Below are positions 8,977-18,334 of a stretch of 64,000 nucleotides of DNA, piece by piece (the first letter of the stretch is position 1; each line of letters begins with the position of its first letter). Location of the stretch: contig DMXI01000687.1 of NCBI GenBank assembly GCA_003483885.1, positions 6,805 through 70,804 on the forward strand, read 5' to 3'. The notes below the pieces were generated by a model, which worked only from the letters and a program-made list of their open reading frames with translations, did no database searches and was not told the origin of the DNA. Made by a program: the position numbers and the translations under genes. This DNA comes from Microscillaceae bacterium (GTDB taxonomy: Bacteria; Bacteroidota; Bacteroidia; Cytophagales; Microscillaceae).

Positions 8977-9008
8977 GAAAGCCGGATTATTCATCCAGCT
9001 TTCTTTCT
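8977..9008 (+). terminator. Rho-independent terminator of the TPR kinase gene
   Basis: An 11 nt imperfect stem (GAAAGCCGGAT / ATCCAGCTTTC, 8977-9003) starts 5 nt after the stop codon and is followed by TTTCT. Confidence 0.75.
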
Positions 9009-9912
9009 GACATCAAGAACATACGCATAGTTTCCCTCAACTAAGTGATATCTTAAATGTCCTATTCTTTAGGTTTAAGATGCCGCTGGTGAGTTGATAC
9101 ATTTGTTATTTAAGTTAAATTAGGATTAATAATCGCAAAAGTGTTTAAAACTAGCTAAGTGGCAGGTATTCGTTTTAGATGAATCTACGAATCAAAATAA
9201 CTGTTGCTGAATCAGCAGACAATAGCCAAAGAGTAGTGAATTGTTGGAGGGGATTTTCTTATGTATCCCCAATGTGAAGTGTTTTGTGAGAAAAGTAATA
9301 ATCGTTTAATCAATCTAAGTTTCCAGTAGGTTTTCGTTTTCATAGTTTTTCAGAAGGTAAATATCAGTCTATATCTTAATTCACGTACTTAGCTACTACT
9401 AAGTTGGCTCCTTTCCTCAGGTAAAACATACTTATGTACTTGAATAACAGTAGTAATACTCAATGAACACCCATCTTTTCCTGTAAAATGAATAGCTCTC
9501 TATCAAGTAATCAAAGCCTTTTAAGAGCATATCAAAAAAATAAAAATTGCACTTTTTCAATTTAAAAACAGATCCAATAGCTTATATTATTGTAGTACAC
9601 AAGGAAAATTATTTCTGTGTATCTATCGTTTGTTTAATCTTAATAAACTTATACTGTTTCGCCAGATATCAATGATTCCACTAGTTTTTTGAGATTGTTG
9701 ATAGAACAAATTAAGCGTATGAAACGGATAGCATATCGATTTTTTACTCTTTAAAGCTCATTCATTACAAAAAACATTACGTGACCGCAACGCTACAAAG
9801 CATAGACAATTTTGACTTTGGAACTCCAAAACCAAGATAATCTTGAATGTTAATATACCTAAAACAAAAATTAAATGAGTACTTATCCGCCATACAAAAG
9901 CCAATAAATCTG
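9009..9912. other. About 0.9 kb intergenic stretch without a recognisable gene
   Basis: Both strands are broken by frequent stops and no frame of convincing composition is seen. The stretch is AT-rich, with no obvious inverted repeats, RNA-gene fold or insertion-sequence ends. It separates the plus-strand kinase from the minus-strand OmpA-like gene, so it contains no promoter region obviously required by either. It may be decayed sequence. Confidence 0.5.
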
Positions 9913-10323
9913 CTACATATTCAGAGGCGAAAACAGCAAGTCGACTCTTCGATTACGAATACGGCCTTGATGTGATTCATTGTTGTGTAAGGGGTTGTCT
10001 TGCCCAAAATCCTTGATCAACACTTTTTCCTTTTTGATTTCTTGTTCAATCAATTGTTTCAATACCGCTTCACTACGCATTTTAGATAGCCATTCATTGT
10101 ATTCTTTACCACCTATATTGTCGGTATGGCTGGTGATACTGACCTGATATTTAGAAAGGTCTTTGATAGACTCTATAGCTTTGATAATATCTTGCTTTTG
10201 CTCGGCATCTATGTAGTAGCTACCTCCTCCAAAATAAATGCTTACCCGAACTGCTTTGTATTTTTGGGCAAATGAAACATGGCATATCAAAGATAAAAGT
10301 GCAAGAAAGGTAATTTTTTTCAT
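9913..10323 (-). CDS. Small secreted OmpA-like domain protein
   Basis: With the start at ATG 10323 the protein is 136 residues: a signal peptide (KKITFLALLSLICHVSFA) followed by a single OmpA C-terminal peptidoglycan-binding domain. Seen motifs are ISIYFGGGSYYID-type first strand, the HTDNIGGKEYN loop, LSKMRSEAV, and the closing NRRVDLLF. A GTG/other start 24 nt upstream (10347) would add eight residues ahead of the signal and is less likely. OmpA domains bind diaminopimelate in the periplasm. No beta-barrel or lipobox is present, so it is probably periplasmic. Confidence 0.85.
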   Translation of the reverse strand: MKKITFLALLSLICHVSFAQKYKAVRVSIYFGGGSYYIDAEQKQDIIKAIESIKDLSKYQVSITSHTDNIGGKEYNEWLSKMRSEAVLKQLIEQEIKKEKVLIKDFGQDNPLHNNESHQGRIRNRRVDLLFSPLNM

Positions 10324-10538
10324 GGTTGGTTTAATTTTCGGAAACACGGAATATTATGTACTTAAATTTACAAAACACCTACTTAAAATATCTGAGATAG
10401 TATTTTTTTAACAATTCGATTTGTTGATAAAACAAGGGCATGCTTACGATTGTTTTTCATCACAATTATTTCGTTCTGTCAAAGTTTTATATCTTTCGTT
10501 TTGAATAAAAGTCTAAAACACTGACTGGATTGATAGGT

Positions 10539-11711
10539 ATGAAACTGATTGAAGTTAAAAACGACAAAAAGCTGGCAAAAGAATTCATAAAATTGCCTGC
10601 CAGATTATACAAAAACGACCCCAACTGGATACGCCCCATAGACAAAGACGTGGAAGAAACTTTTAATCCTAAGGTAAACTCTTTTTTTTCCCACGGTAAA
10701 TGTACTCGTTGGATATTACAAGATGCCCAAGGGCAAACCATTGGTCGGGTAGCCGCTTTTGTAAATGATCAGACTGCTAATAAGGGTAACAAACAACCTA
10801 CTGGAGGGATGGGCTTTTTCGAATGCATCAATGACCAAAAAGCCGCTTTTATGCTTTTTGATGTGTGTAAAGAATGGAATAAAGCTCAAGGGATGGAGGC
10901 CATGGATGGGCCTATCAATTTTGGTAATCGCGAAAAGTTTTGGGGTTTGCTCACCGAAGGTTATATCCCTCAGAATTACAATATGAACTACCACTTTCCT
11001 TACTACAAAGAATTATTTGAAGCATATGGTTTCAAGGATTATTTTCAACAGCTCACTTTTGGAAAAAAAATCAATGAAGAGTTTAATCCTCGTTTGTTAA
11101 ATCGTGCTGAGCGCATTATTGAGCAAGAAGAGTATACCTTTAGGGCACTGGAAATGAAGCGTCTTGATAAATACACCGATGATTTAAGAGAGATATACAA
11201 CCAGGCTTGGGCAAATCACAGTGGTGTAGACGAAATGGACAAGGCCAGAGCCAAAGCAACTGTGGCTCAAATGAAACCCATTCTTGAGGAAGACTTGGTT
11301 TGGTTTGGTTATCACAAAGAACGCCCCATTGGCATGTTCATCATGGTACCTGAGGTCAATCAAATTTTCCGTCACGTAAACGGAAAAATGAACCTTTTGG
11401 GTAAACTGAAGTTTTTGTATTACAAAAAAAGCGGCTCTGTGAAGCAAGTCATCGGGCTTGTTTTTGGAGTAATCCCTGACTTTCAAGGCAAAGGAATAGA
11501 AACTGCGTTGGCAGCTTCCTGGGGTAAAACACATGGTTGGCATGATAGCTATCGTTACAAATACATTGAGCTTAATTGGATTGGAGATTTCAACACGACT
11601 ATGGTGAAAATGTGTAGAATTTTTGGGTTTAAAATTGTAAAGAAACACACTACCTATCGTCTCTTGTTTGATGAAAACGCGGCTTTCGAAAGAGCTCCTA
11701 TTATGAAGTAA
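10539..11711 (+). CDS. GNAT-fold (acyl-CoA N-acyltransferase-like) conserved protein
   Basis: The 390-residue cytoplasmic protein belongs to a Bacteroidota family with an N-terminal AdoMet-free alpha/beta half (KNDPNWIRPIDKDVEETFNP, GRVAAFVND) and a C-terminal GNAT-like half (VIGLVFGVIPDFQGKGIETALA, with a Q/GxG-type acetyl-CoA loop). Substrate unknown. A TTG three codons upstream is in frame, but ATG 10539 is preferred. It stands alone between a minus-strand OmpA-like gene and a lipoprotein gene. The GNAT call rests on the PDFQGKGIE loop and overall pattern. Confidence 0.7.
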   Translation: MKLIEVKNDKKLAKEFIKLPARLYKNDPNWIRPIDKDVEETFNPKVNSFFSHGKCTRWILQDAQGQTIGRVAAFVNDQTANKGNKQPTGGMGFFECINDQKAAFMLFDVCKEWNKAQGMEAMDGPINFGNREKFWGLLTEGYIPQNYNMNYHFPYYKELFEAYGFKDYFQQLTFGKKINEEFNPRLLNRAERIIEQEEYTFRALEMKRLDKYTDDLREIYNQAWANHSGVDEMDKARAKATVAQMKPILEEDLVWFGYHKERPIGMFIMVPEVNQIFRHVNGKMNLLGKLKFLYYKKSGSVKQVIGLVFGVIPDFQGKGIETALAASWGKTHGWHDSYRYKYIELNWIGDFNTTMVKMCRIFGFKIVKKHTTYRLLFDENAAFERAPIMK

Positions 11712-11823
11712 TTGCACTGGTCATGGGGGTAGTTTTTTTTTAAAACATCTTTTAAATACTTCTTTGTGATTTGGAAACAAAAAAGTAAACTTGAGAAAAA
11801 TTGTCAACCTTACATTTTTTAAT

Positions 11824-12402
11824 ATGAAGAAAATCTTACCAATTCTACTTATTGTGGTGATAGCATTTTGTGGTCAAGCTTGTAAAAAGAAAGAAGAATC
11901 TGACCCTGCACCACAACCCACTGTTTTACAACTGGGTCAAAAACAAATGGATAGTGATAAATTAATGGACTTGACTGACGGTACTAATTATACTATCACA
12001 GATGCATTAAATAATACCGCCAAAATTGATATCAACTATAGCAAATCTCTCACGGTGAATGATGGTACCAAGGATACTTTAGTTACCAGTGTTCTGGTAA
12101 GTGCTGACGCAATTGGTGTTGATGGCAACACACCATTTAACAACCTTACGACGCTTGCCCCTCTCTCGCGAGGCACATTACCTGTGAATGTTACCGACCC
12201 TGCCGAACTCAAAACTTTGTATGATCAGGCAGTAACTGACTTTGGAGGCGAATCAAGAATTCTTTTTGGTATACCTGCCAATGTGATCATTATGTTCAAA
12301 ATAAGAGGTAATGGCAGCAATCCAAAGTATGGTGGGATTCAGTTCGATAGTTTTAATGCTGATTCGACAAGTGCCAATGTCACAATTACAGTGCAAGAAT
12401 AA
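11824..12402 (+). CDS. Hypothetical lipoprotein
   Basis: The 192-residue protein has a lipoprotein signal (MKKILPILLIVVIAFCGQAC) followed by a charged KKKEESDPAPQP linker. The remainder is beta-rich and Thr/Asn/Asp-rich with no family recognised. ATG 11824 places the positively charged n-region directly before the hydrophobic core; an in-frame TTG at 11791 would give an unnatural N-terminus. Expected to be anchored to the outer or inner membrane. Followed by a clear terminator, so it is probably monocistronic. Confidence 0.75.
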   Translation: MKKILPILLIVVIAFCGQACKKKEESDPAPQPTVLQLGQKQMDSDKLMDLTDGTNYTITDALNNTAKIDINYSKSLTVNDGTKDTLVTSVLVSADAIGVDGNTPFNNLTTLAPLSRGTLPVNVTDPAELKTLYDQAVTDFGGESRILFGIPANVIIMFKIRGNGSNPKYGGIQFDSFNADSTSANVTITVQE

Positions 12403-12411
12403 GAGATTTTT

Positions 12412-12445
12412 ATTGAGTAGCTTTGTGCTACTCAATACTTTTATT
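12412..12445 (+). terminator. Rho-independent terminator of the lipoprotein gene
   Basis: A perfect 9 bp stem (ATTGAGTAG / CTACTCAAT) with a 7 nt loop begins 9 nt after the stop and is followed by ACTTTTATT. Confidence 0.8.
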
Positions 12446-12511
12446 AATGAACTTATTCAGAATTGACAATTCCTTAACCTAATTCCTGTAACAATTCATT
12501 CTTCATCACAT

Positions 12512-12519
12512 TATATTTG
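12512..12519 (+). promoter_or_regulatory. Candidate Bacteroidota -7 promoter element
   Basis: TATATTTG matches the Bacteroidota primary-sigma -7 consensus TAnnTTTG and lies 34 nt before the ATG of the 12554 gene. No clean -33 TTTG at the expected spacing was found, so the call is tentative. Confidence 0.35.
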
Positions 12520-12553
12520 TATATGGTCAATGATATGATCATACCCCTAAACC

Positions 12554-12991
12554 ATGTACAACTTCCGAAAAGTTTTCTCAAGCAGTTTTTATAAAGCCTA
12601 TTTCGATGCACACTACGCTATTCTTAAGGTAGTGGCACACCCCGAAACAGCGTCCTTAGATGATGAAAATTATCGTAAAAACCACGTAGATATTGTAAAA
12701 TCAGTCGAGAAATTGACTCCCGCCTTTTTTCTCCTCGACAATTCCCAAAATAAATTTCAAGCCTCTTTGGAATCTCAAAAGTGGCTTCAACAACAGATAA
12801 ATGTTATAGGGGTCCGAAAAAATGCTATCGTGATTGGTGCCGATTTTATTTTACAATCAATGCATTCTCCTCATACCATCAATAACTCCTCCCCTAGCAT
12901 TCCCTCTCAGTATTTTACCAACGAAGAAGATGCATTGCTTTGGTTGGTGGGCTCGATAAAAGCTTCTTCCAGAAAAAAAATTGTAACCTAG
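12554..12991 (+). CDS. STAS/SpoIIAA-like small protein (paralogue 2 of 3)
   Basis: The 145-residue soluble protein has the same layout as the proteins at 4212-4613 and 46605-47024: early beta strands (AHYAILKVVAHP), a central 'LTPAFFLLDNS' strand, SQKWLQQQ helix, the VRKNAIVIGADFIL strand and a terminal FTNEEDALLWLVG helix with the conserved A-x-x-W-L. Sequence identity between the three is low, so grouping rests on pattern. Function unknown. A candidate TATATTTG promoter element lies 34 nt upstream. Confidence 0.6.
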   Translation: MYNFRKVFSSSFYKAYFDAHYAILKVVAHPETASLDDENYRKNHVDIVKSVEKLTPAFFLLDNSQNKFQASLESQKWLQQQINVIGVRKNAIVIGADFILQSMHSPHTINNSSPSIPSQYFTNEEDALLWLVGSIKASSRKKIVT

Positions 12992-13054
12992 CTGTAATTT
13001 TTCTCGATTAATCAATACCAATAAGTTAAACTTATGTGATTAATTTCAGTTAAG

Positions 13055-13891
13055 ATGATCAAACTCCTCCGTATTGTTAAGTCCATCATTATCTTTGGAG
13101 TGCTCACACTTTTTACTCAAATAGGTGGCCTTATTTATTTGTTACTGAAGCCCATCGCTGGTTTTATCACAAGAAACATTCAACATCGAAGAAAAAAGCA
13201 AAGCACTAAACTAGCATTCTATTTTGCTGGTTATTTGCTTATTATTGGTTTACTAGTTCCCCCAATAGCCAAAAAATTTGGCAGAGAACCTTTACCTGTA
13301 TTTGGTCATCAGCAAATTCAGCCCTTGAATGTTTGGACTTGCTTACTCAACCGACATTATGTGCGGTCGACACTTCGCCAAACGATGGTGCAGGTTGCAA
13401 AACAACTCAATCAAGCTCATCCAGGTACTGTCATTGCCTACATGGATGCAAATTTTCCGTTCAAAAAAGGGTATCCGTTATGGCCTCACCTAAGCCACAG
13501 TGATGGAAAAAAAATTGATATTGCGTTCTTGTATCAAGATCCTAAAACGGGCCAAAAGCTATCTCGTACCGCACGTACTTTATTTGGTTACGCAAGTTAT
13601 GAGACTCCCAAACCACACGAATACAACATAGCAAGGGAGTGTAAAAAACAAGGCTTTAGGCAATACAACTTATTAGGCAAACTTTATCCGGAATGGCTTA
13701 AAAAACGCCGCAAACTTGATCTGGCGCGTACTCGGACAATGGTTCAATTGTTTGCCCAACATCCTCAAACCCAGGTATTGTATATCGAGCCATATCTTAA
13801 ACAACGTTGGCGTGTTTTTTATCCAAAAATCCGGTTTCATGGCTGCCATTCTATTCGACATGATGACCATATACATTTGGGTATTTGGTAA
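13055..13891 (+). CDS. Putative membrane-anchored LAS-type (MepA/D,D-peptidase-like) metallopeptidase
   Basis: The 278-residue protein has two hydrophobic N-terminal segments (about 10-31 and 53-71). In its soluble part, His148 and Asp155 in LSHSDGKKIDIAF and the terminal H269-D-D-H272-I-H274 motif reproduce the HxxxxxxD...HxH zinc-binding scheme of LAS peptidases such as murein endopeptidase MepA and VanX-type enzymes. It likely acts on peptidoglycan cross-links in the periplasm. Length and the membrane anchors differ from MepA. No operon partner; the next gene, a prohibitin-family protein, starts 77 nt later in the same direction. The catalytic assignment is inferred from motif spacing. Confidence 0.65.
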   Translation: MIKLLRIVKSIIIFGVLTLFTQIGGLIYLLLKPIAGFITRNIQHRRKKQSTKLAFYFAGYLLIIGLLVPPIAKKFGREPLPVFGHQQIQPLNVWTCLLNRHYVRSTLRQTMVQVAKQLNQAHPGTVIAYMDANFPFKKGYPLWPHLSHSDGKKIDIAFLYQDPKTGQKLSRTARTLFGYASYETPKPHEYNIARECKKQGFRQYNLLGKLYPEWLKKRRKLDLARTRTMVQLFAQHPQTQVLYIEPYLKQRWRVFYPKIRFHGCHSIRHDDHIHLGIW

Positions 13892-13968
13892 GCCGTTCAA
13901 CAAAATGTTTCCTTTTTATCAAGAATTTCATTAATTTATTTCTACAACAACCCTAAACCCTAAAAATC

Positions 13969-14835
13969 ATGAGTAAACAAAAAAGACCTAATCCTGTACT
14001 TGCAACATTGAAGAGTAATGGAGGGAAAGTTGTGCTTGGTGTAATTACATTACTTATGCTATTTAGCGCCTTTTCGGTAGTGAAAACCGTTCCTGCCGGG
14101 CACGTAGGCGTAATTACGCACTTTGGAAAAGTTCAAAACGAAATTTTAGGAGAAGGCATTCACTCTGTTTTGCCGTTTCGTACCCGTATCGTAAAACTCA
14201 ATGTACGAATTCAAAAGATTGAGGCGGATGCTACCGCATCTTCCAAAGATTTACAGACAGTTACCTCCAAAGTAGCCCTCAACTTTTTTCTCTCTAAGGA
14301 AAAAGCCAACGTCATTTATCAAGACCTGGGCATGGATTATCAGCATACCATTATTCAACCGACTATCCAGGAATCTATCAAATCGGCCACTGCCCGTTAC
14401 AATGCTGAGCAATTGATTACGTCACGTCCTAAAGTTAAAGAAGATGTATATAACTACATCAAAAAACGATTGGCAAAGAGTAATATCATTGTGACTGATT
14501 TTTCTATTGTGGACTTTAAGTTTTCACCCAAATTCAATGAAGCTATCGAGAAAAAACAAATCGCTGAACAAAGAGCTTTGACTGCCAAAAACGACTTGAG
14601 TCGTATCAAAACTGAGGCTGAACAAGCGCGCGAAAAAGCCAAAGGAGAAGCCGAGGCTCAGCTTGAATTAGCCAAAGCACAAGCCAAGGCCCAAGAACTA
14701 TTGAGACAATCGGTCAATGGAGAAATTATTCAATTAAAAGCTATTGAAAAATGGAATGGAATATTGCCAGTTTCTATGGGAGAAAAAGGAAGTGGCGGTT
14801 TCTTTGATATTACCACTGTAGGCAAAAAACGCTAA
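13969..14835 (+). CDS. Prohibitin/SPFH (band 7) family membrane protein
   Basis: The 288-residue protein has one N-terminal membrane helix (about 18-38, VVLGVITLLMLFSAFSVV). An SPFH domain follows, with VPAGHVGVITHFGKVQNEIL, then an alpha-helical Ala/Glu/Lys-rich coiled coil (about 190-245) ending in the ELLRQSVNGEIIQLKAIEKWNG prohibitin-like tail. Such proteins form large ring or cage oligomers in the inner membrane, often modulating the FtsH protease or membrane domains. FtsH or HflK/C genes are not adjacent. A strong terminator directly downstream suggests the gene ends its transcript. Confidence 0.92.
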   Translation: MSKQKRPNPVLATLKSNGGKVVLGVITLLMLFSAFSVVKTVPAGHVGVITHFGKVQNEILGEGIHSVLPFRTRIVKLNVRIQKIEADATASSKDLQTVTSKVALNFFLSKEKANVIYQDLGMDYQHTIIQPTIQESIKSATARYNAEQLITSRPKVKEDVYNYIKKRLAKSNIIVTDFSIVDFKFSPKFNEAIEKKQIAEQRALTAKNDLSRIKTEAEQAREKAKGEAEAQLELAKAQAKAQELLRQSVNGEIIQLKAIEKWNGILPVSMGEKGSGGFFDITTVGKKR

Positions 14836-14850
14836 AAAGTACAATTTTGC

Positions 14851-14893
14851 AATCCAATCTGTAAAAGCTTTTATAGATTGGATTATTTTCTTT
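14851..14893 (+). terminator. Strong Rho-independent terminator after the SPFH gene
   Basis: A 10 bp perfect outer stem (AATCCAATCT / AGATTGGATT, 14851-14884) with a partly self-complementary centre (AAAAGCTTTT) is followed by ATTTTCTTTT. Confidence 0.85.
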
Positions 14894-15124
14894 TCATTCT
14901 ATGAAAAATTACGGTAAAACAGGCAATAGGAATCCTAAAAAATGATATATTTGAGTAAAAAAACGGTTCTAAGAATGCTTTAGTAAAAAATAAATAGAAA
15001 AGCGTCAATTTTGGCATAATTTTTCTACTACTTACAAATTGAGGTAAACTAAAATTCAACGCCACCTGTTAAGAGATAAAAGCTGACACTTTGTGTTAGT
15101 TGATACACCAAAAGCAAAAAGGCC

Positions 15125-17314
15125 ATGCGTTTTCAATTAAAAAAAATACGACATAAAATATTGCTGGCGTTTGCAACCCTAATTGTCTTCACTGGAGTTA
15201 TTGTGGTCATTTCACAATACTACATGAGGAAGAGTAATGAGTATCAGTCTTTGAAAACCCAAATCAAGGATTTGCTCAATCTAAGCCTTACTGTGCAAAA
15301 TTATCAAAAGAACTTCCTTTTAATTGATGCTCAATCTGTTCCATTCTACAAACAAAAAGGCGAAAGCAAGAACTTATCAGAATACAATAAAAACGCACTG
15401 AAGATAAAAAAACTGATCAGTAAAATTGAGAAAGAACCTCTACTCGATCAGTTAAAAATAGATAAAAATTTACAAAAAATCCGCCAAGCCCATACCAACT
15501 ATAATGGGCTATTCAATTCCCTTTCACTTAAAATTCAATACCGAGGCTTTAAAGACTATGGGCTCATTAAGAAAATGAGAAATGAAGCTCATAAGCTGGA
15601 AATTACGGATTCTATCCGCCAATTTGACATTAATAAACTTCGACGCCACGAAAAAGATTTTTTGATTCGCAAAGATTTAGCTTATGCCAACAAGCTGTAT
15701 CGTTCTAATGCCCAGCTTAAACAAACTCTCCGAAATCGCCTTGATACACTTACCAAAAAAGACTCGGTCTTGGTTAAGAAACTGGAGAATTACATTACCA
15801 CAGCTAACAGTTACGAAAGGTTTTTTGCTAAAATTGTCAACATTGAAAAAGAGATTGGCCTCACCGAAGACGAAGGGATACGCAATCAACTCAAGCAAAT
15901 TATTGATGATATCAAAATCGAGTTGAATATTTTGCATGATACTGTCAACGAAAGAACCAATAACCTGATTTGGCAGGCATCTTTGGTGTTTTTGATTGTC
16001 ATTTTGGTTATGCTCTTTTTGTCGCTGATTGTGGCCTGGTACTTTACGCAAAATATTTCGGCGCCAGTAGAATTATTGACTAGAGTTACAAAATCAATTG
16101 CCAGTGGCTTGCAAAACCAAGAAGATCGTCTGGATAGCATCCAATCACAAGACGAAGTAGGCAATCTGGCGCGTAATTTCAAAAACCTTTACACTCAGCT
16201 CAAAAGTACCATCCAGATTACCAAAGAAGAAAACAAAAAGCTGAAAGAGTTTTCACAGAAAGAAGCTGAAAGGAGATGGGAAACAGAAGGTTTTGCCATA
16301 TTTAATGAAATTTATCGAAATCATTTTAATAACCTGGAAGAACAAGCCTTTGAGGTAACAGCACAACTAGTGAAATACACTGGCAGTAGCCAAGGTGGTA
16401 TGTTTGTGCTCAATGATGATAATGAGGAAGATCTGTTTATGGAGTTAAAGGCTTCTTATGCTTTTAATCGTCAGAAATTCCAGAAGAAAAGAGTTGACAT
16501 AGGAGAAGATTTAATTGGTACTGCCTGGAGAGAAGGCGACACTATGTTGTTGACTGATGTACCCCAATCTTATGTACATATTACCTCTGGTTTAGGTCAA
16601 GCCAATCCAAACTGTATTTTGATTGTACCCATTAAATCGGATGATGCCACAGTAGGTGTTATAGAGTTAGTATCATTTAAAATATACAAAGAACACGAGG
16701 TAACTTTTATCGAAAGACTTTCTCAAAGAATTGCATCGGGTATTATTGCCATCAAATCTTCGGAAAGAAACAAGAAATTGTTAGCCATTCTGGAAACAGA
16801 GGCTCAAGATGCTCAGGAAAGAGAAGCTCGTTTGCGCAAAGAATTGCAAAACTCGAAATATTGGGTGCATAAATTTGAGCAAAAACTGAACAATCTATCA
16901 GATGAACTTTTGATTTATCGTACGGTAATCAACCGTTTATATGCAGGTATGTTGATTACCAACGAAAAGTTTATTATCACCAAGGTAAATAATTATATCT
17001 ACCAACGATTCAACTACAAAAGAGGCGAACTGATTGGTGAATCAGTGGATATACTCATTGAAACCAATTATCAAAATATTATTGACCTTCGCGAAAAGCA
17101 ATTCAAGATTAGCTATCGCTCTTTCCAAGAACAAGTAAATGGGGAGGTTATTGACAAACGTGGCAAAAATTATCCAGTAAAAATGCTTTCTGGTAAACTT
17201 GAAATTGATACTAAAATTATCTATATCTTCTTATTCAACGAAGATGAAATAGTTTATCCTAGTCGTCCGGTAGCAAGCAATCCGGGTAAAGGTAAAAGCC
17301 TCATATTAAATTAA
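15125..17314 (+). CDS. Membrane sensor: helical sensor-HAMP-GAF-PAS without output domain
   Basis: The 729-residue protein has TM1 (about 13-31), a long helical periplasmic sensor (about 35-275) with repeated 'EKDFLIRKD'-type helices as in HBM-like four-helix sensors, and TM2 (about 282-306). These are followed by a HAMP domain (NISAPVELLTRVTKSIASG), a coiled coil, a GAF domain (about 395-545), a second coiled coil, and a PAS domain (about 610-705, VIDKRGKNYPVKM). The sequence ends shortly after the PAS fold at KGKSLILN with no kinase, cyclase, phosphatase or MCP signalling tip. It must signal through a partner protein. Similar truncated sensors exist in Cytophagales; no partner is adjacent. 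Confidence 0.82.
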   Translation: MRFQLKKIRHKILLAFATLIVFTGVIVVISQYYMRKSNEYQSLKTQIKDLLNLSLTVQNYQKNFLLIDAQSVPFYKQKGESKNLSEYNKNALKIKKLISKIEKEPLLDQLKIDKNLQKIRQAHTNYNGLFNSLSLKIQYRGFKDYGLIKKMRNEAHKLEITDSIRQFDINKLRRHEKDFLIRKDLAYANKLYRSNAQLKQTLRNRLDTLTKKDSVLVKKLENYITTANSYERFFAKIVNIEKEIGLTEDEGIRNQLKQIIDDIKIELNILHDTVNERTNNLIWQASLVFLIVILVMLFLSLIVAWYFTQNISAPVELLTRVTKSIASGLQNQEDRLDSIQSQDEVGNLARNFKNLYTQLKSTIQITKEENKKLKEFSQKEAERRWETEGFAIFNEIYRNHFNNLEEQAFEVTAQLVKYTGSSQGGMFVLNDDNEEDLFMELKASYAFNRQKFQKKRVDIGEDLIGTAWREGDTMLLTDVPQSYVHITSGLGQANPNCILIVPIKSDDATVGVIELVSFKIYKEHEVTFIERLSQRIASGIIAIKSSERNKKLLAILETEAQDAQEREARLRKELQNSKYWVHKFEQKLNNLSDELLIYRTVINRLYAGMLITNEKFIITKVNNYIYQRFNYKRGELIGESVDILIETNYQNIIDLREKQFKISYRSFQEQVNGEVIDKRGKNYPVKMLSGKLEIDTKIIYIFLFNEDEIVYPSRPVASNPGKGKSLILN

Positions 17315-17483
17315 CTGACATTAGACTACCCCTCTACCCTTTCATTTTTCATTGAACGGTTCAATTGTGATACTACTCCAAAACCAAGCGTACTATGACA
17401 ATTGAACTATTGAATGAGTCCTCTCTACTTTATCTCAATAAATACTATCAAGAATCATTAGCTACTACTATTGCTTATTAAAA

Positions 17484-18275
17484 CTACCAATTGCCTAACT
17501 GACGACTACGGGTATAATTAAAGTTCTTTGGACGTTGAGATACTTTTTTGACAGGAACTCGGGTGAGTGGTGCAAACAAGAAAAACTTTATCATTAGGGT
17601 ATTGTCTCGGCGATCGTCAGTGCTCAATTGAGAAATGTTATCGACATAATCAGTTTGCTGATTAAGAATGCTCGCTTGTACTCCTAAAGAATAGCCATTA
17701 GCCAAACGATAGGCTGCTCCAATACCTGATGGAAGCATGACCGCAAAATTATTGTAATTTTCGTTTCTTGCCCGGCTTGTTTGTACATTCAACAGGTCTT
17801 GTCCTTCGTCGTTTTGTACAGCAAAACGGTAAATCCCAAAACCTTGACTCAAATACACCATGTAGCGGCGCGTTTTGAGCAGATTGAATTGAAGCTCGTA
17901 GTGGAAAGTGATGATGTTTGCCTTGAAGAAATTATTGGGTACTCCATTTTCTTCAGGGTCGGCCGAGGTAAAGGAGTAATTTAAATCTTCACCAGTAAGC
18001 GAGCCGATACTTAATCCAAAACGTCCGTTTAAATAACGGTGACGGTTCATGCGATAAGCAATATGAAAAGAAGAGGTCCATTTCTGAAAAGCAGGGTTTA
18101 GCTCTCCCCGGTAGGCATTGGCACTCACTCCTATTTCTAAAAAGCGGGTAATTTTAGGAAGGGTTTTGTTGATAAAAGGAGGTTCTAAAACATCTAAATC
18201 CTGGTCGTTGGTTTGGGCTTGTCCATACGCAAGCCCTAAAATAATCATTGATAAGGTTAGCAGTGTTTTTTTCAT
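17484..18275 (-). CDS. Outer-membrane beta-barrel protein (hypothetical)
   Basis: The 263-residue protein has a signal peptide (MKKTLLTLSMIILGLAYGQA) followed by alternating amphipathic strands such as ITRFLEIGVSANAYRGEL, YRMNRHRYLNGRFGLSIGSL and AYRLANGYSLGVQASILNQ, typical of PorT-like small barrels. The C-terminus is Arg/Asn-rich rather than ending in an aromatic residue. It precedes nothing in the same operon; the PepSY-type gene lies 59 nt upstream on the same strand and may be cotranscribed. Function not known. Confidence 0.7.
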   Translation of the reverse strand: MKKTLLTLSMIILGLAYGQAQTNDQDLDVLEPPFINKTLPKITRFLEIGVSANAYRGELNPAFQKWTSSFHIAYRMNRHRYLNGRFGLSIGSLTGEDLNYSFTSADPEENGVPNNFFKANIITFHYELQFNLLKTRRYMVYLSQGFGIYRFAVQNDEGQDLLNVQTSRARNENYNNFAVMLPSGIGAAYRLANGYSLGVQASILNQQTDYVDNISQLSTDDRRDNTLMIKFFLFAPLTRVPVKKVSQRPKNFNYTRSRQLGNW

Positions 18276-18334
18276 ACTCCTAAAACGTAAATTCGTAGAA
18301 ATTGATTCTAAACTTTACAAAAACAACTTCCAAT

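Noticed and set aside
9009..9912. Possible decayed insertion sequence
   Set aside because: No terminal inverted repeats, target duplications or transposase-like fragments were found.
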